Assembly: GCA_039725955.1 (NCBI GenBank) | Contig: CP091034.1 | Coordinates: 1,798,001-1,862,000, forward strand | Direction of reading: 5' to 3' | DNA: 64,000 bases | Source: Sinorhizobium sp. B11 | GTDB lineage: Bacteria; Pseudomonadota; Alphaproteobacteria; Rhizobiales; Rhizobiaceae | Notes under the pieces: model-generated | What the model saw: only the letters and a program-made list of their open reading frames with translations | What the model was told of the DNA's origin: nothing | Database searches by the model: none | Program-made: the position numbers and the translations under genes | Shown here: positions 41,531 through 51,148 of the stretch, in pieces | How positions within the stretch are numbered: the first letter of the stretch is position 1 | Layout of the letters: every line of letters begins with the position of its first letter

Positions 41531-43879
41531 TCAGATGAACAGGAAATCATCGTGATGAAGCGCCGCCAGATTGGAGAGTGTCGCGATCTGTACGGCCGCG
41601 CCGCGCCCGCTTCCGTCTGCATCGTAGAAAAGTTTTCCCGATGTCTGGTCGTAGATCAGACGGTCGTTCGAATCCAAAGCCTTGGTGCCGAGCACGAAGT
41701 TTTCGGCCGAAAAACTCGCTGGATCGATGGCGGTGAAAATCTCGTGATCGAGCACGATCTTGTCACCGGTGCTTTCCGAGAAGTCCTCGATCTTGTCGAT
41801 GTTGTTGTAAGTGCTGGGCTTGAAGTCGAAGACGAAAGTATCGGCTCCAGCTCCGCCGTTCAGGACATCGTTGCCGTTGCCGCCGATGAGCTTGTCGTTT
41901 CCTGCGCCACCCGACAGGGTATTGGCTGCATTGTTGCCGGTCAGCACGTTATTTTCGCCGCTCCCTGTGGCATTGATCGCCGATGAGCCTGTAAGCGTCA
42001 GGTTTTCAACTGTTCCAAGGGCATTCTCAAGATAGAAGGATATGGAGGCATTGACAGTGTCGATGCCACCGCCGCCCGTCTCGTCGACGATGTCGCCCGC
42101 CGAATCCACCTTATACGTGTCGTTGCCAAGGCCGCCGATCATTCGGTCTTCGCCTCTGCCGCCATCGAAATAATTGTCGCCGGAATTGCCTGTCAGAACG
42201 TTGTTCATGACATTGCCGGTCGCATTGATGTCGTCGGCACCCAACAGGGTCAGGTTTTCGACAGTTCCGGTCACGTGGTCCTTGTCCATCAGGCTGAGGG
42301 AGACATAGGACTTGATGGCGTCCTTGCCGGAGCCGCCAGCCTCGATGACCACATCATTGATGTTGTCGACGATATAGGTATCGTCACCACCACCGCCCTT
42401 CATGGTGTCTGCGCCCGCGCCGCCATCCAGCACGTTGGCTCCGTAGTTGCCGACGAGAATATTGGCAAGGTTGTTGCCAGTCGCGTTGATATTGGCGTTG
42501 CCGGTCAGTGTCAGGTTTTCGATGGCGCCGATCGCATGTGCGGCATCAGCCAGACTGAAGCTGATCGACGACATGACGGTATCGGTTCCGCCGCCGCGGC
42601 TTTCATCGACAATGTCGGTCGGGGAGGTGACCGTAAACGTGTCGTCTCCGGTGCCGCCGTAGATGTGGCCGGGTTCCGGACGGGCGCCGCTACCTGCGGC
42701 TATGTTGATAATGATGGGATGGTCGACAACGTCCAGGTTGAGCGAGGATATGTTGCTGAAGCTTTTGACCGGCGTATCGCCCGCCAGCGGGTCGTAGACC
42801 TGCACGGTCCCGAAAGCTCCGCCCAGGTTGACGCTGACGTTGGTCGCAGCCGCCTGGATCGCCTTGTCGGTCGTCTGGTTCCATATATCCGGCTCGTTCC
42901 AGATGATGATCTGGTAGCTTCCGTCGGATTTCTCCGTCAGGTAGCTGCGCGCCGTGGAAGGCAGTCCGTTGATGGAATAATTGAGCGTGCCCGGATTGAA
43001 GCTCGCCTGGGTCGCGCCGTCGTCTTCGAGAATTTCGGTCAGATTGTGGATCGCCATTGCTGCCGGTTTCGGCGTGTAATCCAGGCGAAACAGCCCGAAA
43101 TGCTTTTCCTGATCGGAACCCTGCGGATCCGAATAGGCATCGAGAAGCTGGTAGATGAAGGTTCCCTTGGATCCCAGAAAGGCGCCGTCCATCAGAGTGT
43201 TGAGAAGCAGTTTTGCCTGCGTCGTCTCGTCGACGCCTTCCCATCCGCCGTTGGTATCGGCGGTCAGCGATGTGTGATAGCCGATCTCGGTGATGGTAAG
43301 CGGCTTGCCGGGATCGGCCTGCATCTGGTTGCCGGATTCACGCGAGAGCCAGGAGAAGGGCTGGTCGCCCTCCTTCGCATAGGTGTGGATCGTCGTGTAA
43401 TCGTTGGAAGAGGCAACCGTGTAACCGGTAAAGCCGAGAACCGGAATATCCTTCAACAGCGGATCGGCATTGACCGCATTGAACAGGTCCTTCTGGTAGG
43501 CAACTGCCGCAGCCTCTCCCGACAGACCTTTATAAGCCACCGGCCAGTTGTTGACCTCGTTCGGGCCTTCGATGCCGACGATCGAACCCGGATGCGCTTC
43601 GACGAAAGCATGCAGCCGCTGGACGACGGTGGCGGGAGTGTCATCTCGCCCGGAAACAAAAACGAATTTGACACCCGCATCGGCCGCATCCCCAAGATGG
43701 CCTTGACCGTAGGGGTCGGAGACAGGGGTAGGGGCATGATCTCGAACTGTGTCGAGACCAAGGTAGCCCAGGGCTTTAACAACTTCCGCGATATTGGAAT
43801 ATTTCCCGTCGGTGTAGTCGATATGTGTGTCGATCCCGAATGAATCGATAACGTCAGTAATTCTAGTAGCTTGGGCCAT
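41531..43879 (-). CDS. Secreted glycoside hydrolase with RTX calcium-binding repeats
   Basis: A 782-residue protein. Residues 1-380 form a TIM-barrel hydrolase of clan GH-A type: the acid/base is probably E108 in GIEGPNEVNNW and the nucleophile E198 in PLTITEIGYH. From about 410 on there are glycine/aspartate nonapeptides such as GGTGDDTF, GGAGADTM, GGRGEDRM, GGLGNDTY and GGAGNDKLIGGNGNDVLNGG, separated by three copies of an ENLTLTG-type repeat (a family of modules also found in rhizobial RTX proteins). There is no N-terminal signal peptide, as expected for type I secretion guided by the C-terminus. It may act on plant or bacterial polysaccharides. AGGAGGATGAAATG gives a strong start. Confidence 0.9.
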   Translation of the reverse strand: MAQATRITDVIDSFGIDTHIDYTDGKYSNIAEVVKALGYLGLDTVRDHAPTPVSDPYGQGHLGDAADAGVKFVFVSGRDDTPATVVQRLHAFVEAHPGSIVGIEGPNEVNNWPVAYKGLSGEAAAVAYQKDLFNAVNADPLLKDIPVLGFTGYTVASSNDYTTIHTYAKEGDQPFSWLSRESGNQMQADPGKPLTITEIGYHTSLTADTNGGWEGVDETTQAKLLLNTLMDGAFLGSKGTFIYQLLDAYSDPQGSDQEKHFGLFRLDYTPKPAAMAIHNLTEILEDDGATQASFNPGTLNYSINGLPSTARSYLTEKSDGSYQIIIWNEPDIWNQTTDKAIQAAATNVSVNLGGAFGTVQVYDPLAGDTPVKSFSNISSLNLDVVDHPIIINIAAGSGARPEPGHIYGGTGDDTFTVTSPTDIVDESRGGGTDTVMSSISFSLADAAHAIGAIENLTLTGNANINATGNNLANILVGNYGANVLDGGAGADTMKGGGGDDTYIVDNINDVVIEAGGSGKDAIKSYVSLSLMDKDHVTGTVENLTLLGADDINATGNVMNNVLTGNSGDNYFDGGRGEDRMIGGLGNDTYKVDSAGDIVDETGGGGIDTVNASISFYLENALGTVENLTLTGSSAINATGSGENNVLTGNNAANTLSGGAGNDKLIGGNGNDVLNGGAGADTFVFDFKPSTYNNIDKIEDFSESTGDKIVLDHEIFTAIDPASFSAENFVLGTKALDSNDRLIYDQTSGKLFYDADGSGRGAAVQIATLSNLAALHHDDFLFI

Positions 43880-44503
43880 TTCATCCTCCTCGCCTGGACG
43901 TGGAAAACATTACTTCGATGGTATAGTGATTCCCTTCAAAAGTAGGGCCTGATTTACAGTAGAATCCGCCAAAGTTATGATTGCGTTAACCATATTGTAT
44001 TGTTCGCAATATGATTGCTGAGCGCTGCGTTGGAGGCGATCCGATATTTGCGGACACGGCATCTCGGCTGTCGGAGCGGCGGGAAGAGCCTTGTTGCCCA
44101 AAGCGATAAGGCTTGGTCGCAGAGCGGAAGAACGCCGCAGGCGATATCGATGATATCGTGCTCGGCCGGAGGGCCGGTGTCCGCATCAATGCTTACGGTC
44201 AGGGGTGATGCTGGAATTGAAGGCGAGGTCGTGTCGGTTCGACCCGATGTAGTGGCCGCGCAGCACGGCGACGCAGACTACGCTCCAGTGCTCATCAAGC
44301 CGGAACCGGCAAGCTCGCAAGAGCTCGCTCACATCGCGCTCTATTCAGGTGTCGGCGGAGGTCTTCATCAAAGTCGCGGATTGCGCCGTCATTTCATGCG
44401 TGACGACGCCGCTGATGACTGAGATCAGCCATACATTCTGTCAACAGTCGTTGGCTGGCGAGGATGTAGGGGAGGCACGGTCGATCGTATTACCAAGAGG
44501 GAA
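43880..44503. other. Intergenic stretch without a confident gene
   Basis: About 620 bases. The part near 43880-44000 is the promoter region of the hydrolase. A 135-residue plus-strand frame (44015-44422) has biased, unconvincing composition and no ribosome site; it may be a relic. Only a short palindrome GATATCGATGATATC-like (about 44140-44160) stands out. Confidence 0.4.
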
Positions 44504-44527
44504 TGCCGGGGCGTTTCCGCCCCGGCA
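44504..44527 (-). terminator. Terminator of fdhA
   Basis: TGCCGGGGCG/CGCCCCGGCA with loop TTTC; on the minus strand TTCCCTCTT follows. It lies 12 bases beyond the fdhA stop. Confidence 0.8.
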
Positions 44528-44538
44528 CATCATATCGA

Positions 44539-45729
44539 TCACGCCGCTTTGGCAATTGCGCCATGCGGGTCGAGAACGAATTTCGTCGCAGCACCCTGGT
44601 CGAAGCTCTCATAACCCTGGGCGGCATCCTCAAGCGAGATCACCTTGGCATTGACGATATCGGCAATGGGCAGCCGGTCGTGCAGGATCGCCTGCATGAG
44701 CTGGCGGTTGTATTTAAGCACAGGTGTCTGACCGGTGTGGAAGGACTGCGCCTTGGCCCAGCCGAGACCGAAACGCAACGACAGGCTGCCCTGCTTGGCC
44801 GCATTGTCCACCGCGCCCGGATCCTCCGTGACATAGAGGCCGGGAATGCCGATGGAGCCTGCGGCCCGGGTGATTTCCATCATCTGGTTCAGAACGATCG
44901 CCGGCTGCTCGCCGCCGGAATGTCCACGTGCTTCGAAGCCGACGGCATCGATGGCGCTATCCACTTCATTCGTGCCGACCACCTCTGCGATCATGTCTCC
45001 GAGACGGTCACTCTTCGAGAGATCGATGGCCTCGAAGCCGACGCGGCTGGCATGGGCGAGGCGATCCTTGTTGAAATCGCCGATCATGACGACGGCCGCG
45101 CCGAGGATACGGGCGGATGCTGCCGCTGCGAGGCCGACCGGGCCGGCACCTGCGACATAGACGGTGGAGCCGACGCCGACGCCGGCCCTGACGGCACCGT
45201 GGAATCCGGTCGGCAGGATGTCGGAAAGCATGGTGAGATCACGGATCTTGGCCATCGCCTTGTCGCGGTCGGGGATTTTCAAGAGGTTAAAATCGGCATA
45301 GGGGATCGTGACATAGCGGGCCTGGCCGCCGATCCAGCCGCCCATGTCGACATAGCCATAGGCGCCGCCGGCCCGCGACGGATTGACCGTCAGGCAGACG
45401 CCGGTGTCCTGTGATTTGCAGCAGCGGCAGCGCCCGCAGGCAACATTGAAGGGCACGGAGACGATGTCCCCGACATCGAGCATTTCGACGTCGATGCCTT
45501 TTTCGATGATCTCGCCGGTAATTTCATGTCCGAGCACCAGACCCGGCATGGCTGTGGTGCGGCCACGGACCATGTGCTGGTCGGAACCGCAGATATTGGT
45601 GGAGATGACCTTCAGGATGACGCCATGTTCGATACGACGCCCATCTGGTGCCTCGAGTTTCGGATCGTCAATGTCGCGGACTTCCACTTTTCCGGGCCGC
45701 AAGTAGACGACGCCACGGTTCTTGCTCAT
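44539..45729 (-). CDS. fdhA: Glutathione-independent formaldehyde dehydrogenase-type alcohol dehydrogenase
   Basis: A 396-residue zinc alcohol dehydrogenase of the Pseudomonas putida FdhA kind, oxidising formaldehyde to formate with NAD. Catalytic zinc ligands: STNICGSDQHMVRGR (Cys) and GHEITGEIIE (His-Glu); structural zinc: CGRCRCCKSQDTGVC. The nucleotide-binding loop is YVAGAGPVGLAAAASA. Length and motifs match FdhA better than class III (glutathione-dependent) enzymes. A terminator follows; no clear operon partner is present. Confidence 0.93.
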   Translation of the reverse strand: MSKNRGVVYLRPGKVEVRDIDDPKLEAPDGRRIEHGVILKVISTNICGSDQHMVRGRTTAMPGLVLGHEITGEIIEKGIDVEMLDVGDIVSVPFNVACGRCRCCKSQDTGVCLTVNPSRAGGAYGYVDMGGWIGGQARYVTIPYADFNLLKIPDRDKAMAKIRDLTMLSDILPTGFHGAVRAGVGVGSTVYVAGAGPVGLAAAASARILGAAVVMIGDFNKDRLAHASRVGFEAIDLSKSDRLGDMIAEVVGTNEVDSAIDAVGFEARGHSGGEQPAIVLNQMMEITRAAGSIGIPGLYVTEDPGAVDNAAKQGSLSLRFGLGWAKAQSFHTGQTPVLKYNRQLMQAILHDRLPIADIVNAKVISLEDAAQGYESFDQGAATKFVLDPHGAIAKAA

Positions 45730-46060
45730 TTCCGTCTCCTCCGTTGAAATGCAGCAACGCGCAGCAGCTCCTCCCGCAGCGGTTGCCTGTCACAGAGTAG
45801 ACCAGAAAGATCTGAGCGCCGTCCCGAAAGCGACGCCTTGCGGGCGGAAACCGCAAAACCGGGTCAAAGGGCAGGGCGCTCGATGCGGTCCGGCCACCCG
45901 CTTCGGCGGACTCGAAGACAGGTGGCCTTTCCCCGGCAGGCGGGGTGCATCCTGCCAGGGCGCCGCATTAGCACCGTCGTGACGGATACAATATCAAAAC
46001 GGTAGCTCCCTTTTGACGTGGGTTCCGCTATAGTTGCAGGGATAGAGCCTGGGGGCCATC
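45730..46060. other. Intergenic stretch
   Basis: No gene is supported here. It carries the fdhA promoter region and the leader of the divergently placed gene at 46061. TTGACG (about 46013) and TATAGT (46029) are only 11 bases apart and so are not a normal promoter pair. Confidence 0.4.
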
Positions 46061-46543
46061 ATGACGCAGCGCGGCCGTGCCTTCGCAGACATCGTCTACA
46101 CTATCCTGATCGTGGAGAAGGCCTATCCGGTAGAGGTCGTCGCGACCGCGTTGGGCATGAATTATGCGGCCTTTCACTCACGTTTGATCAGCCGAACATG
46201 TTTTTCCGCAGAGGAAATCCAAAATCTGCTGGAAGTCGTGCCGGATCCCCGCTTGGCATCCTATCTGTTCGAGAAAAGTATCTTTGTTGCGGCGGAGCGT
46301 TCTTCCGACTGGCAACAGCAGCAGCCTGCCGGGTCGCTGCAGCGGGGCGCCACCCGCGTGGTCATCGAGGCGACGGACGTGCTCGAAATTGTGGATGCCG
46401 CACTTGCCGGAGGCGGGATGGATCACCGCAAGCAGCGACTGGTGCTCAAGGAAATCGAGGATGCGGAGAGGGCGCTTGCATCCCTTCGCCTCTCTCTCAA
46501 CGGCGCCTATGCCGGGCCGTCCTTGCGCATCAGCAAGAGATAG
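46061..46543 (+). CDS. Hypothetical protein, possible phage CII-like regulator
   Basis: A 160-residue protein. The N-terminal 70 residues (FADIVYTILIVEKAYPVEVV, ALGMNYAAFHSRLISR) look like a helix-turn-helix of the kind found in phage CII/CP76-type regulators, followed by an acidic helical C-terminus (KQRLVLKEIEDAERALASLR). The homology is from memory and weak. Its 3' end overlaps the convergent small gene by 37 bases. A DNA-binding role is likely but unproven. Confidence 0.65.
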   Translation: MTQRGRAFADIVYTILIVEKAYPVEVVATALGMNYAAFHSRLISRTCFSAEEIQNLLEVVPDPRLASYLFEKSIFVAAERSSDWQQQQPAGSLQRGATRVVIEATDVLEIVDAALAGGGMDHRKQRLVLKEIEDAERALASLRLSLNGAYAGPSLRISKR

Positions 46544-46734
46544 CCTTCACCCTCTTCATCGAGCGAGAGCATCGCTTCGATGATCGTCAGGCGCGTCTCC
46601 TCAAGGAAGGACTTCCAGGCGCCGCCGGCGGTCGCCAGCTGCCGTTCCACGGAAAGAAGCCGAAGTTTCAAGAGGTTTTTCTGGCGCACAATGCGTGCAT
46701 ATTCCTGGAGGGGATGAGAATGGTCGGAAGACAT
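46507..46734 (-). CDS. Hypothetical 75-residue protein
   Basis: A small, mainly helical protein (SHPLQEYARIVRQKNLLKLR, then FLEETRLTIIEAMLSLDEEG). It has no signal or membrane segment. No clear ribosome site precedes the ATG at 46734, which lowers the confidence. It is convergent with, and overlaps by 37 bases, the gene ending at 46543, and the next gene upstream on its strand is the M16 protease. Confidence 0.6.
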   Translation of the reverse strand: MSSDHSHPLQEYARIVRQKNLLKLRLLSVERQLATAGGAWKSFLEETRLTIIEAMLSLDEEGEGYLLLMRKDGPA

Positions 46735-46840
46735 GCGAAAGCCGGTGATTTTTGCTTACGCATCTAGCCGGCCTGACCGAGCTTCGCCATCAAAACGATC
46801 CTGTCGTTTTTACGCAGGCCGACGAACAGGATCGGAACAT

Positions 46841-46868
46841 ATCCCGAAGCGACAGCTCGCTTCGGGAT
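46841..46868 (-). terminator. Hairpin downstream of the M16 protease gene
   Basis: A 12-bp perfect stem ATCCCGAAGCGA/TCGCTTCGGGAT with loop CAGC lies 14 bases past the protease stop. No T-run follows, so termination may be inefficient or the hairpin may protect the mRNA end. A further inverted pair, CGATCCTGT/ACAGGATCG, lies just beyond. Confidence 0.55.
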
Positions 46869-46881
46869 CCAGTCTTGAAAC

Positions 46882-49734
46882 CTAGCGAACCGCTGCCGGA
46901 AGCACCTCGAATTTCCAGAACTTTTCCGGCTGGAAGTAGGTCGTGGCAAACTGGCGAATGTCCTCAGCGGTGACTTTGTCATAGCCGGCAAGATTGTCGC
47001 GTATCCGCTCCAGACGGCGAGGGTCCGTTTGAGCGCCGTTCAGATATTGTACCCAATATTCGTTGCTCTGCTGCTGGTGTTTCAACGTCTCGATAATCGG
47101 TGCGCGAGCCCTGACCAGTTCGTCCGGCGAGACATCTTTCGATCTGAGGTCATTAGCGATCTTGTCCACGAGCGCATAGAAATTCTCGACCTTGTCCGGC
47201 GTTGTCTCGACATAGAGATAGGCGTAGCCGTAGCCTGGAATGTCCCACGACAAATCCATCGCGCCCTGCGGACTGTAGGTCGCGCCTTCGGCAATCCGGA
47301 ACTGGTCGATCAGCCTGTTTTCGAAGATCTGGCCGGCGACGTTGGCGACAAAGCCCCGCTGCATGTCCGAGAGCATGTCGCCAACGGGGGCAGCGACGAT
47401 CGCCGCGGCGTTGTCGCTCCGGCCGTTATGAGTCCGCATGACGGGTTTTTCGGTGGGGGCGGGGAAACGCACATCGTTTGCAACGTTGTCCGATGTTGCA
47501 TCCGGGCGAGCCGGCAAAGCCCCGAAGGTTTCAGCCGTCAGGCGGATTGCTTCGTCCGCCGTTATGTCGCCGACAATGGTGATATCGATCGGGCCTGCGG
47601 AAATTTGCGGCCGGAACAGCGCTTCGAAATCTTCCAGTTTCGTGGCGGACAATTGCGCCTTGTCCGGGAAAGTCCAGCGCGGGTCGCCGGAATGCACGAG
47701 GCCCGCGAAATCGCGGCCGATGACGGCCCCTGGCGTCGCCTCATACTGATCGAGGTTGTTCAAATAGGCTTGCCGCACGCGCTTGAAAACTTCCGGCCGG
47801 TAGGTGGGATCGGAAGTGTAGGCGGCCATGATCTGCAATTGCGTCGCCAGATCCCCCGTCTGTGTCTGGCCGGTGAACTGGAAGGAGCTGTCATCCACCG
47901 AGAAATCGATGCCGGCGATTTTGGCGGCCAGCGCTTTCTGTAAATCCGGGTAATCCATTGCCTTGGTGCCCGACAGGACCACGGCCGGCGATGTCCAGAT
48001 CGGCAGGGGACGGTCATTCGGCAGTCCCAGCCGGCCGTGACCAATATCCTCGCGTACCAGCACTTCGTTGGCGCGCAGCTTGGTCGGCTTGATGGTCAGC
48101 CGCACGCCGTTGGCAAAACGCACCATGGTCAGGCCGAGATCCTCGACAACGCGGCGTTCGACAACAGCGCCGGGTTCGCCGAAATGGGTATAGGGCCAGA
48201 CGACCGCCGCTGCGGCGGACGGCGCGGTGACCGGAACGGCACGGGAAGCGTCATATGCCTGCCTGATGTCGCTGGCGCCGCCTTTTGGCGCTTGAGCAGT
48301 CTGCAGGACGAGCTGCGGGCCGTTCCCGGAAAAGACACGCGCGACAACCTCGTTGACCTCGGCCGCTGTCAGCCCCTTGGTGATCGTCTCGAACATCGAA
48401 AGATCTTCCGCGGGGGAGGTGAAGACCTCATTGTCGTCCACGCTGCTCGCCAGCATGGAGGCGATGTCGGTGCTTGTGCGCGTCGCAGCACCGGCGGCCG
48501 CCGCTTCAAGGAGAGAGCGATATTCGACGATTTCCCGGTCGAGCTCGGCCTGCTCGGCGCCGAATTGCTGGAAACGGCGCTGTTCCTGATCGATGGCCGC
48601 GAGCGCCTGCTGCCATTTGTCCGTCTCGGAATTTGCGGTGACGACAACGATATGGGCCGAGTCGAAAAGATCCTGAGAGCCGACGGCGGCGCTGATGAAG
48701 GGAGCATTGGCCCTGTTGGCCATGGCGCCTAGCCGACGTTTGAGTACCAGAAGACCGAGATCTTCGACCAGCTGCTGGCGACGCTTGGCAAAAGTGTCAG
48801 GCGAAGCATCATAGGGCCGCGTCCAGGCGATCTGAACATTTGTTGTGCCGCCCGGAACCGCGATGACCTCGGCGCTTTCGCTTTTCGGCTTCAGCGTGCC
48901 GAGATCGGGCTTTGGCGGGGCAGGGATGGCGACCTTCCAGTCGCCAAAGCGCTGCCTGATCTCCAGTTCCATGGCAGCGGGATCGACATCGCCCACCACG
49001 ATCAGCGTGGCGCGATCGGGCCGATAATTCGCATAGTAAAAATCACGCAGCAGATCGACAGGGGCATTGCTGATGATGTCGACCTTGCCGATCGGCGCGC
49101 GCATCGTCACGCGCTGGCCGGCGAGCATGGAATTCGTGACGCCGATCGCCGCGCGGTATTGCGGCGTGTCGCGCAGCCGCTCTTCCGAAAGGATGACGCC
49201 GCGCTCGCGGTCGAAGGCGCCGGCATCGAGCGTCAGCTCGCTTGCCGTCTCGCGCATCAGCATCAGGCCGGTGGAAATCGTATCCGCGTCAACCTCGGGC
49301 AGATCGAGCGAATAGACGGTCTCGTCATAGGAGGTGTTGGCGTTGGTATCAGGCCCGAAGGCCAGGCCTTTGCGCTGCAGGATACGGATCATCTCGTCCT
49401 GTCCGACCTGCGTCGAGCCCTTGAAAGCCATATGCTCGAGGAAATGCGCAAGCCCCTGCTGGTCATCTCTCTCGTCCAGCGAGCCGGCGCCAATCCGGAA
49501 ACGGATGGCCGCTTGTCCAGTTGGCGTGGCATTGCGCATGATCGCAAACCGCATACCATTTTCGAGCGTGCCGAAGCGTATGCCGGGTTCAGCCGGCAGG
49601 TCGCTGATCGTCTGCGGCCACGGCGCGGATGGATTTTCCGCAAGGGCCGGTGAGCCTGAGATGAAGAGTGCGGCAAGCGAGGCCGCTGCCAGGAGCCTAG
49701 AAAGAATAGGAAACTTCATATGTTTAAGGGGCAT
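46882..49734 (-). CDS. M16-family zinc metalloprotease, exported
   Basis: A 950-residue peptidase of the pitrilysin/processing-protease family (M16). It has a signal peptide (ending SGSPALAEN) and, in the first lobe, the inverted zinc motif GLAHFLEHMAFKG (HxxEH) with the downstream glutamate in the LTLDAGAFDRERGVILSEE region. The second half (from about 500) repeats the fold without an HxxEH, as in full-length M16 enzymes. AGGAC lies before the ATG at 49734; an ATG five codons in has none. It is probably periplasmic and degrades peptides. It has no operon partner. Confidence 0.93.
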   Translation of the reverse strand: MPLKHMKFPILSRLLAAASLAALFISGSPALAENPSAPWPQTISDLPAEPGIRFGTLENGMRFAIMRNATPTGQAAIRFRIGAGSLDERDDQQGLAHFLEHMAFKGSTQVGQDEMIRILQRKGLAFGPDTNANTSYDETVYSLDLPEVDADTISTGLMLMRETASELTLDAGAFDRERGVILSEERLRDTPQYRAAIGVTNSMLAGQRVTMRAPIGKVDIISNAPVDLLRDFYYANYRPDRATLIVVGDVDPAAMELEIRQRFGDWKVAIPAPPKPDLGTLKPKSESAEVIAVPGGTTNVQIAWTRPYDASPDTFAKRRQQLVEDLGLLVLKRRLGAMANRANAPFISAAVGSQDLFDSAHIVVVTANSETDKWQQALAAIDQEQRRFQQFGAEQAELDREIVEYRSLLEAAAAGAATRTSTDIASMLASSVDDNEVFTSPAEDLSMFETITKGLTAAEVNEVVARVFSGNGPQLVLQTAQAPKGGASDIRQAYDASRAVPVTAPSAAAAVVWPYTHFGEPGAVVERRVVEDLGLTMVRFANGVRLTIKPTKLRANEVLVREDIGHGRLGLPNDRPLPIWTSPAVVLSGTKAMDYPDLQKALAAKIAGIDFSVDDSSFQFTGQTQTGDLATQLQIMAAYTSDPTYRPEVFKRVRQAYLNNLDQYEATPGAVIGRDFAGLVHSGDPRWTFPDKAQLSATKLEDFEALFRPQISAGPIDITIVGDITADEAIRLTAETFGALPARPDATSDNVANDVRFPAPTEKPVMRTHNGRSDNAAAIVAAPVGDMLSDMQRGFVANVAGQIFENRLIDQFRIAEGATYSPQGAMDLSWDIPGYGYAYLYVETTPDKVENFYALVDKIANDLRSKDVSPDELVRARAPIIETLKHQQQSNEYWVQYLNGAQTDPRRLERIRDNLAGYDKVTAEDIRQFATTYFQPEKFWKFEVLPAAVR

Positions 49735-49893
49735 TTTGTCCTGGTGCCGAGCACGGGGTGTTTGACTTCGGCCGGACTATCAGACAGGTCGCGACTCGCA
49801 TCAACGTCTATTTTCCGTCATGGATAAGAGTTGAGAAAATGCACCTATCTATAAAATCAGGAAAATTTGAGGAAGGTCGGTCGGACTTCGACT

Positions 49894-50140
49894 TTACCTG
49901 CGAGAAACGTACCAGCTTCCGGAGTTCAGCCCGCCGTTCTCAAGCCATTCATGCGCTGTCACACAGTAGCAGCCATTGAGATCCGGAATCAGCTTGTCGA
50001 CGAATGTGTTGCGCTTGAGCTCACGAAAGATCGTAGATTGATGCCGTCCGGGCTTCTCGGCAATGATCTCGACAGCCGCGGCGCCAGCGGGCGATCTTGC
50101 GTCGTTCATCCACATCGATATGCGAGTAGGTAGGTTTCAT
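49894..50140 (-). pseudogene. IS30-family transposase remnant
   Basis: The true start is an ATG at 50140, giving MKPTYSHIDVDERRKIARWR, the N-terminus of IS30-type transposases. A deletion then shifts the frame to AVEIIAEKPGRHQSTIFREL and on to KRNTFVDKLIPDLNGCYCVT, still clearly IS30 (helix-turn-helix and its sequel). The reading then degenerates after about 75 residues; the DDE catalytic domain is absent. It is a truncated, non-functional relic between the M16 and DUF2161 genes, with no terminal repeats seen. Confidence 0.8.
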
Positions 50141-50289
50141 CGCGTCTTCCTTGCGAGTGACAACCCATTGGTATCATTCGCAAGTCGCACTTTATCCTTG
50201 AACTCACCTCTTCGTACACAAAGATCGCATAAGATAGATTATGGAACTAAAACGGATACCCAAACCACATCACACCTAATGCTAGCCCA

Positions 50290-50958
50290 CTACTGCGCCG
50301 CCTGCATCTCCGGCTGCGGCCACCGCTGCAATGCGTCGCGTCCGGCCTCCGTCAGACCGTAGACGCCTCTGTCGAGCCGTTCGAACCAGCCATAGACATT
50401 GGACAGCAGGATCTTGCCAGCCTCCGGCACGCCGGATCGGATGTCACGTACGCGCAACGGACCTGATGCCAGTGCTGCTGCGCAGCCAAGCGCCTGCTGG
50501 CGATATGCCGTCATGACCGGAGCGCGCGTACTGCCGCCAAGCGCCGGATCGCCGCGCCGTTTCTGGTGCTCGCGCATCAGCCTCGAACGTCGCTTCGGAT
50601 TGGTCCGCGGCATCGGTGACACGGAGCCGACAATGACGCTGACGTCGCCGGTGTCCGAAATCCCGAGCATGCCGATGCCAAGCCGCCGGCAAAGGTCGCG
50701 GTAGCGTTTGTCTGCTTCCCGGCCTTTGCCCTTGGCTGAAATTCGCGCCGCGATCCAGACTTCGTCCGATACGGCCGCGCGATCGACGGCCTGCAGAATG
50801 AGCTCCAGATTGAAGCTCATCTTCAGCTCGCAGACGACGACAACAGGCGGATCGTCATCGCTCAGGCCGACGAGATCGCAGCCGGCGACTTCGCCCTTGA
50901 CGACATAACCTGCCTTTTCGAGAAAGCCTTTCACGGGCAGATAAAGCGAAGTTTCCAT
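50290..50958 (-). CDS. DUF2161 protein, PD-(D/E)xK-like
   Basis: A 222-residue protein starting METSLYLPVKGFLEKAGYVV at 50958 (the longer frame to 50991 is not needed). It contains CDLVGLSDDDPPVVVVCELK, where D and E-x-K fit a PD-(D/E)xK phosphodiesterase core. The C-terminal part includes a winged-helix-like GWFERLDRGVYGLTEAGRDA. DUF2161 proteins are widely present in alphaproteobacteria without a known substrate. No operon partner is seen; an IS30 relic lies downstream. Confidence 0.85.
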   Translation of the reverse strand: METSLYLPVKGFLEKAGYVVKGEVAGCDLVGLSDDDPPVVVVCELKMSFNLELILQAVDRAAVSDEVWIAARISAKGKGREADKRYRDLCRRLGIGMLGISDTGDVSVIVGSVSPMPRTNPKRRSRLMREHQKRRGDPALGGSTRAPVMTAYRQQALGCAAALASGPLRVRDIRSGVPEAGKILLSNVYGWFERLDRGVYGLTEAGRDALQRWPQPEMQAAQ

Positions 50959-51148
50959 GGGCCTGCAGATCGAAGAAGAGAATCGTTCCATAATCTACAT
51001 CGATCCGCTGATACGGGACACCGCATCGATTGCCATCAGCCGGATTGCCTGGGATAGCGTGGATGGGCATTATCGCATCCCTTCCAAGGTTGACGGAAAA
51101 CCCTCAAGACGCTAGCACGCTCGAAGCGTATTCCGGGGGTAATTCAAT

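Noticed and set aside
41850..42670. Internal repeats in the 41.5-43.9 kb gene
   Set aside because: They encode RTX calcium-binding repeats and are explained by the protein.
44015..44422. 135-residue plus-strand frame
   Set aside because: No ribosome site, no motif and odd composition; at most a relic.
46764..46991. 75-residue minus-strand frame beyond the M16 stop
   Set aside because: Overlaps the protease end and a hairpin; no ribosome site.
50957..51115. 52-residue plus-strand frame MGLQIEEENRSIIYIDPLIR
   Set aside because: It overlaps the start of the DUF2161 gene and has no ribosome site; plausible but not supported.
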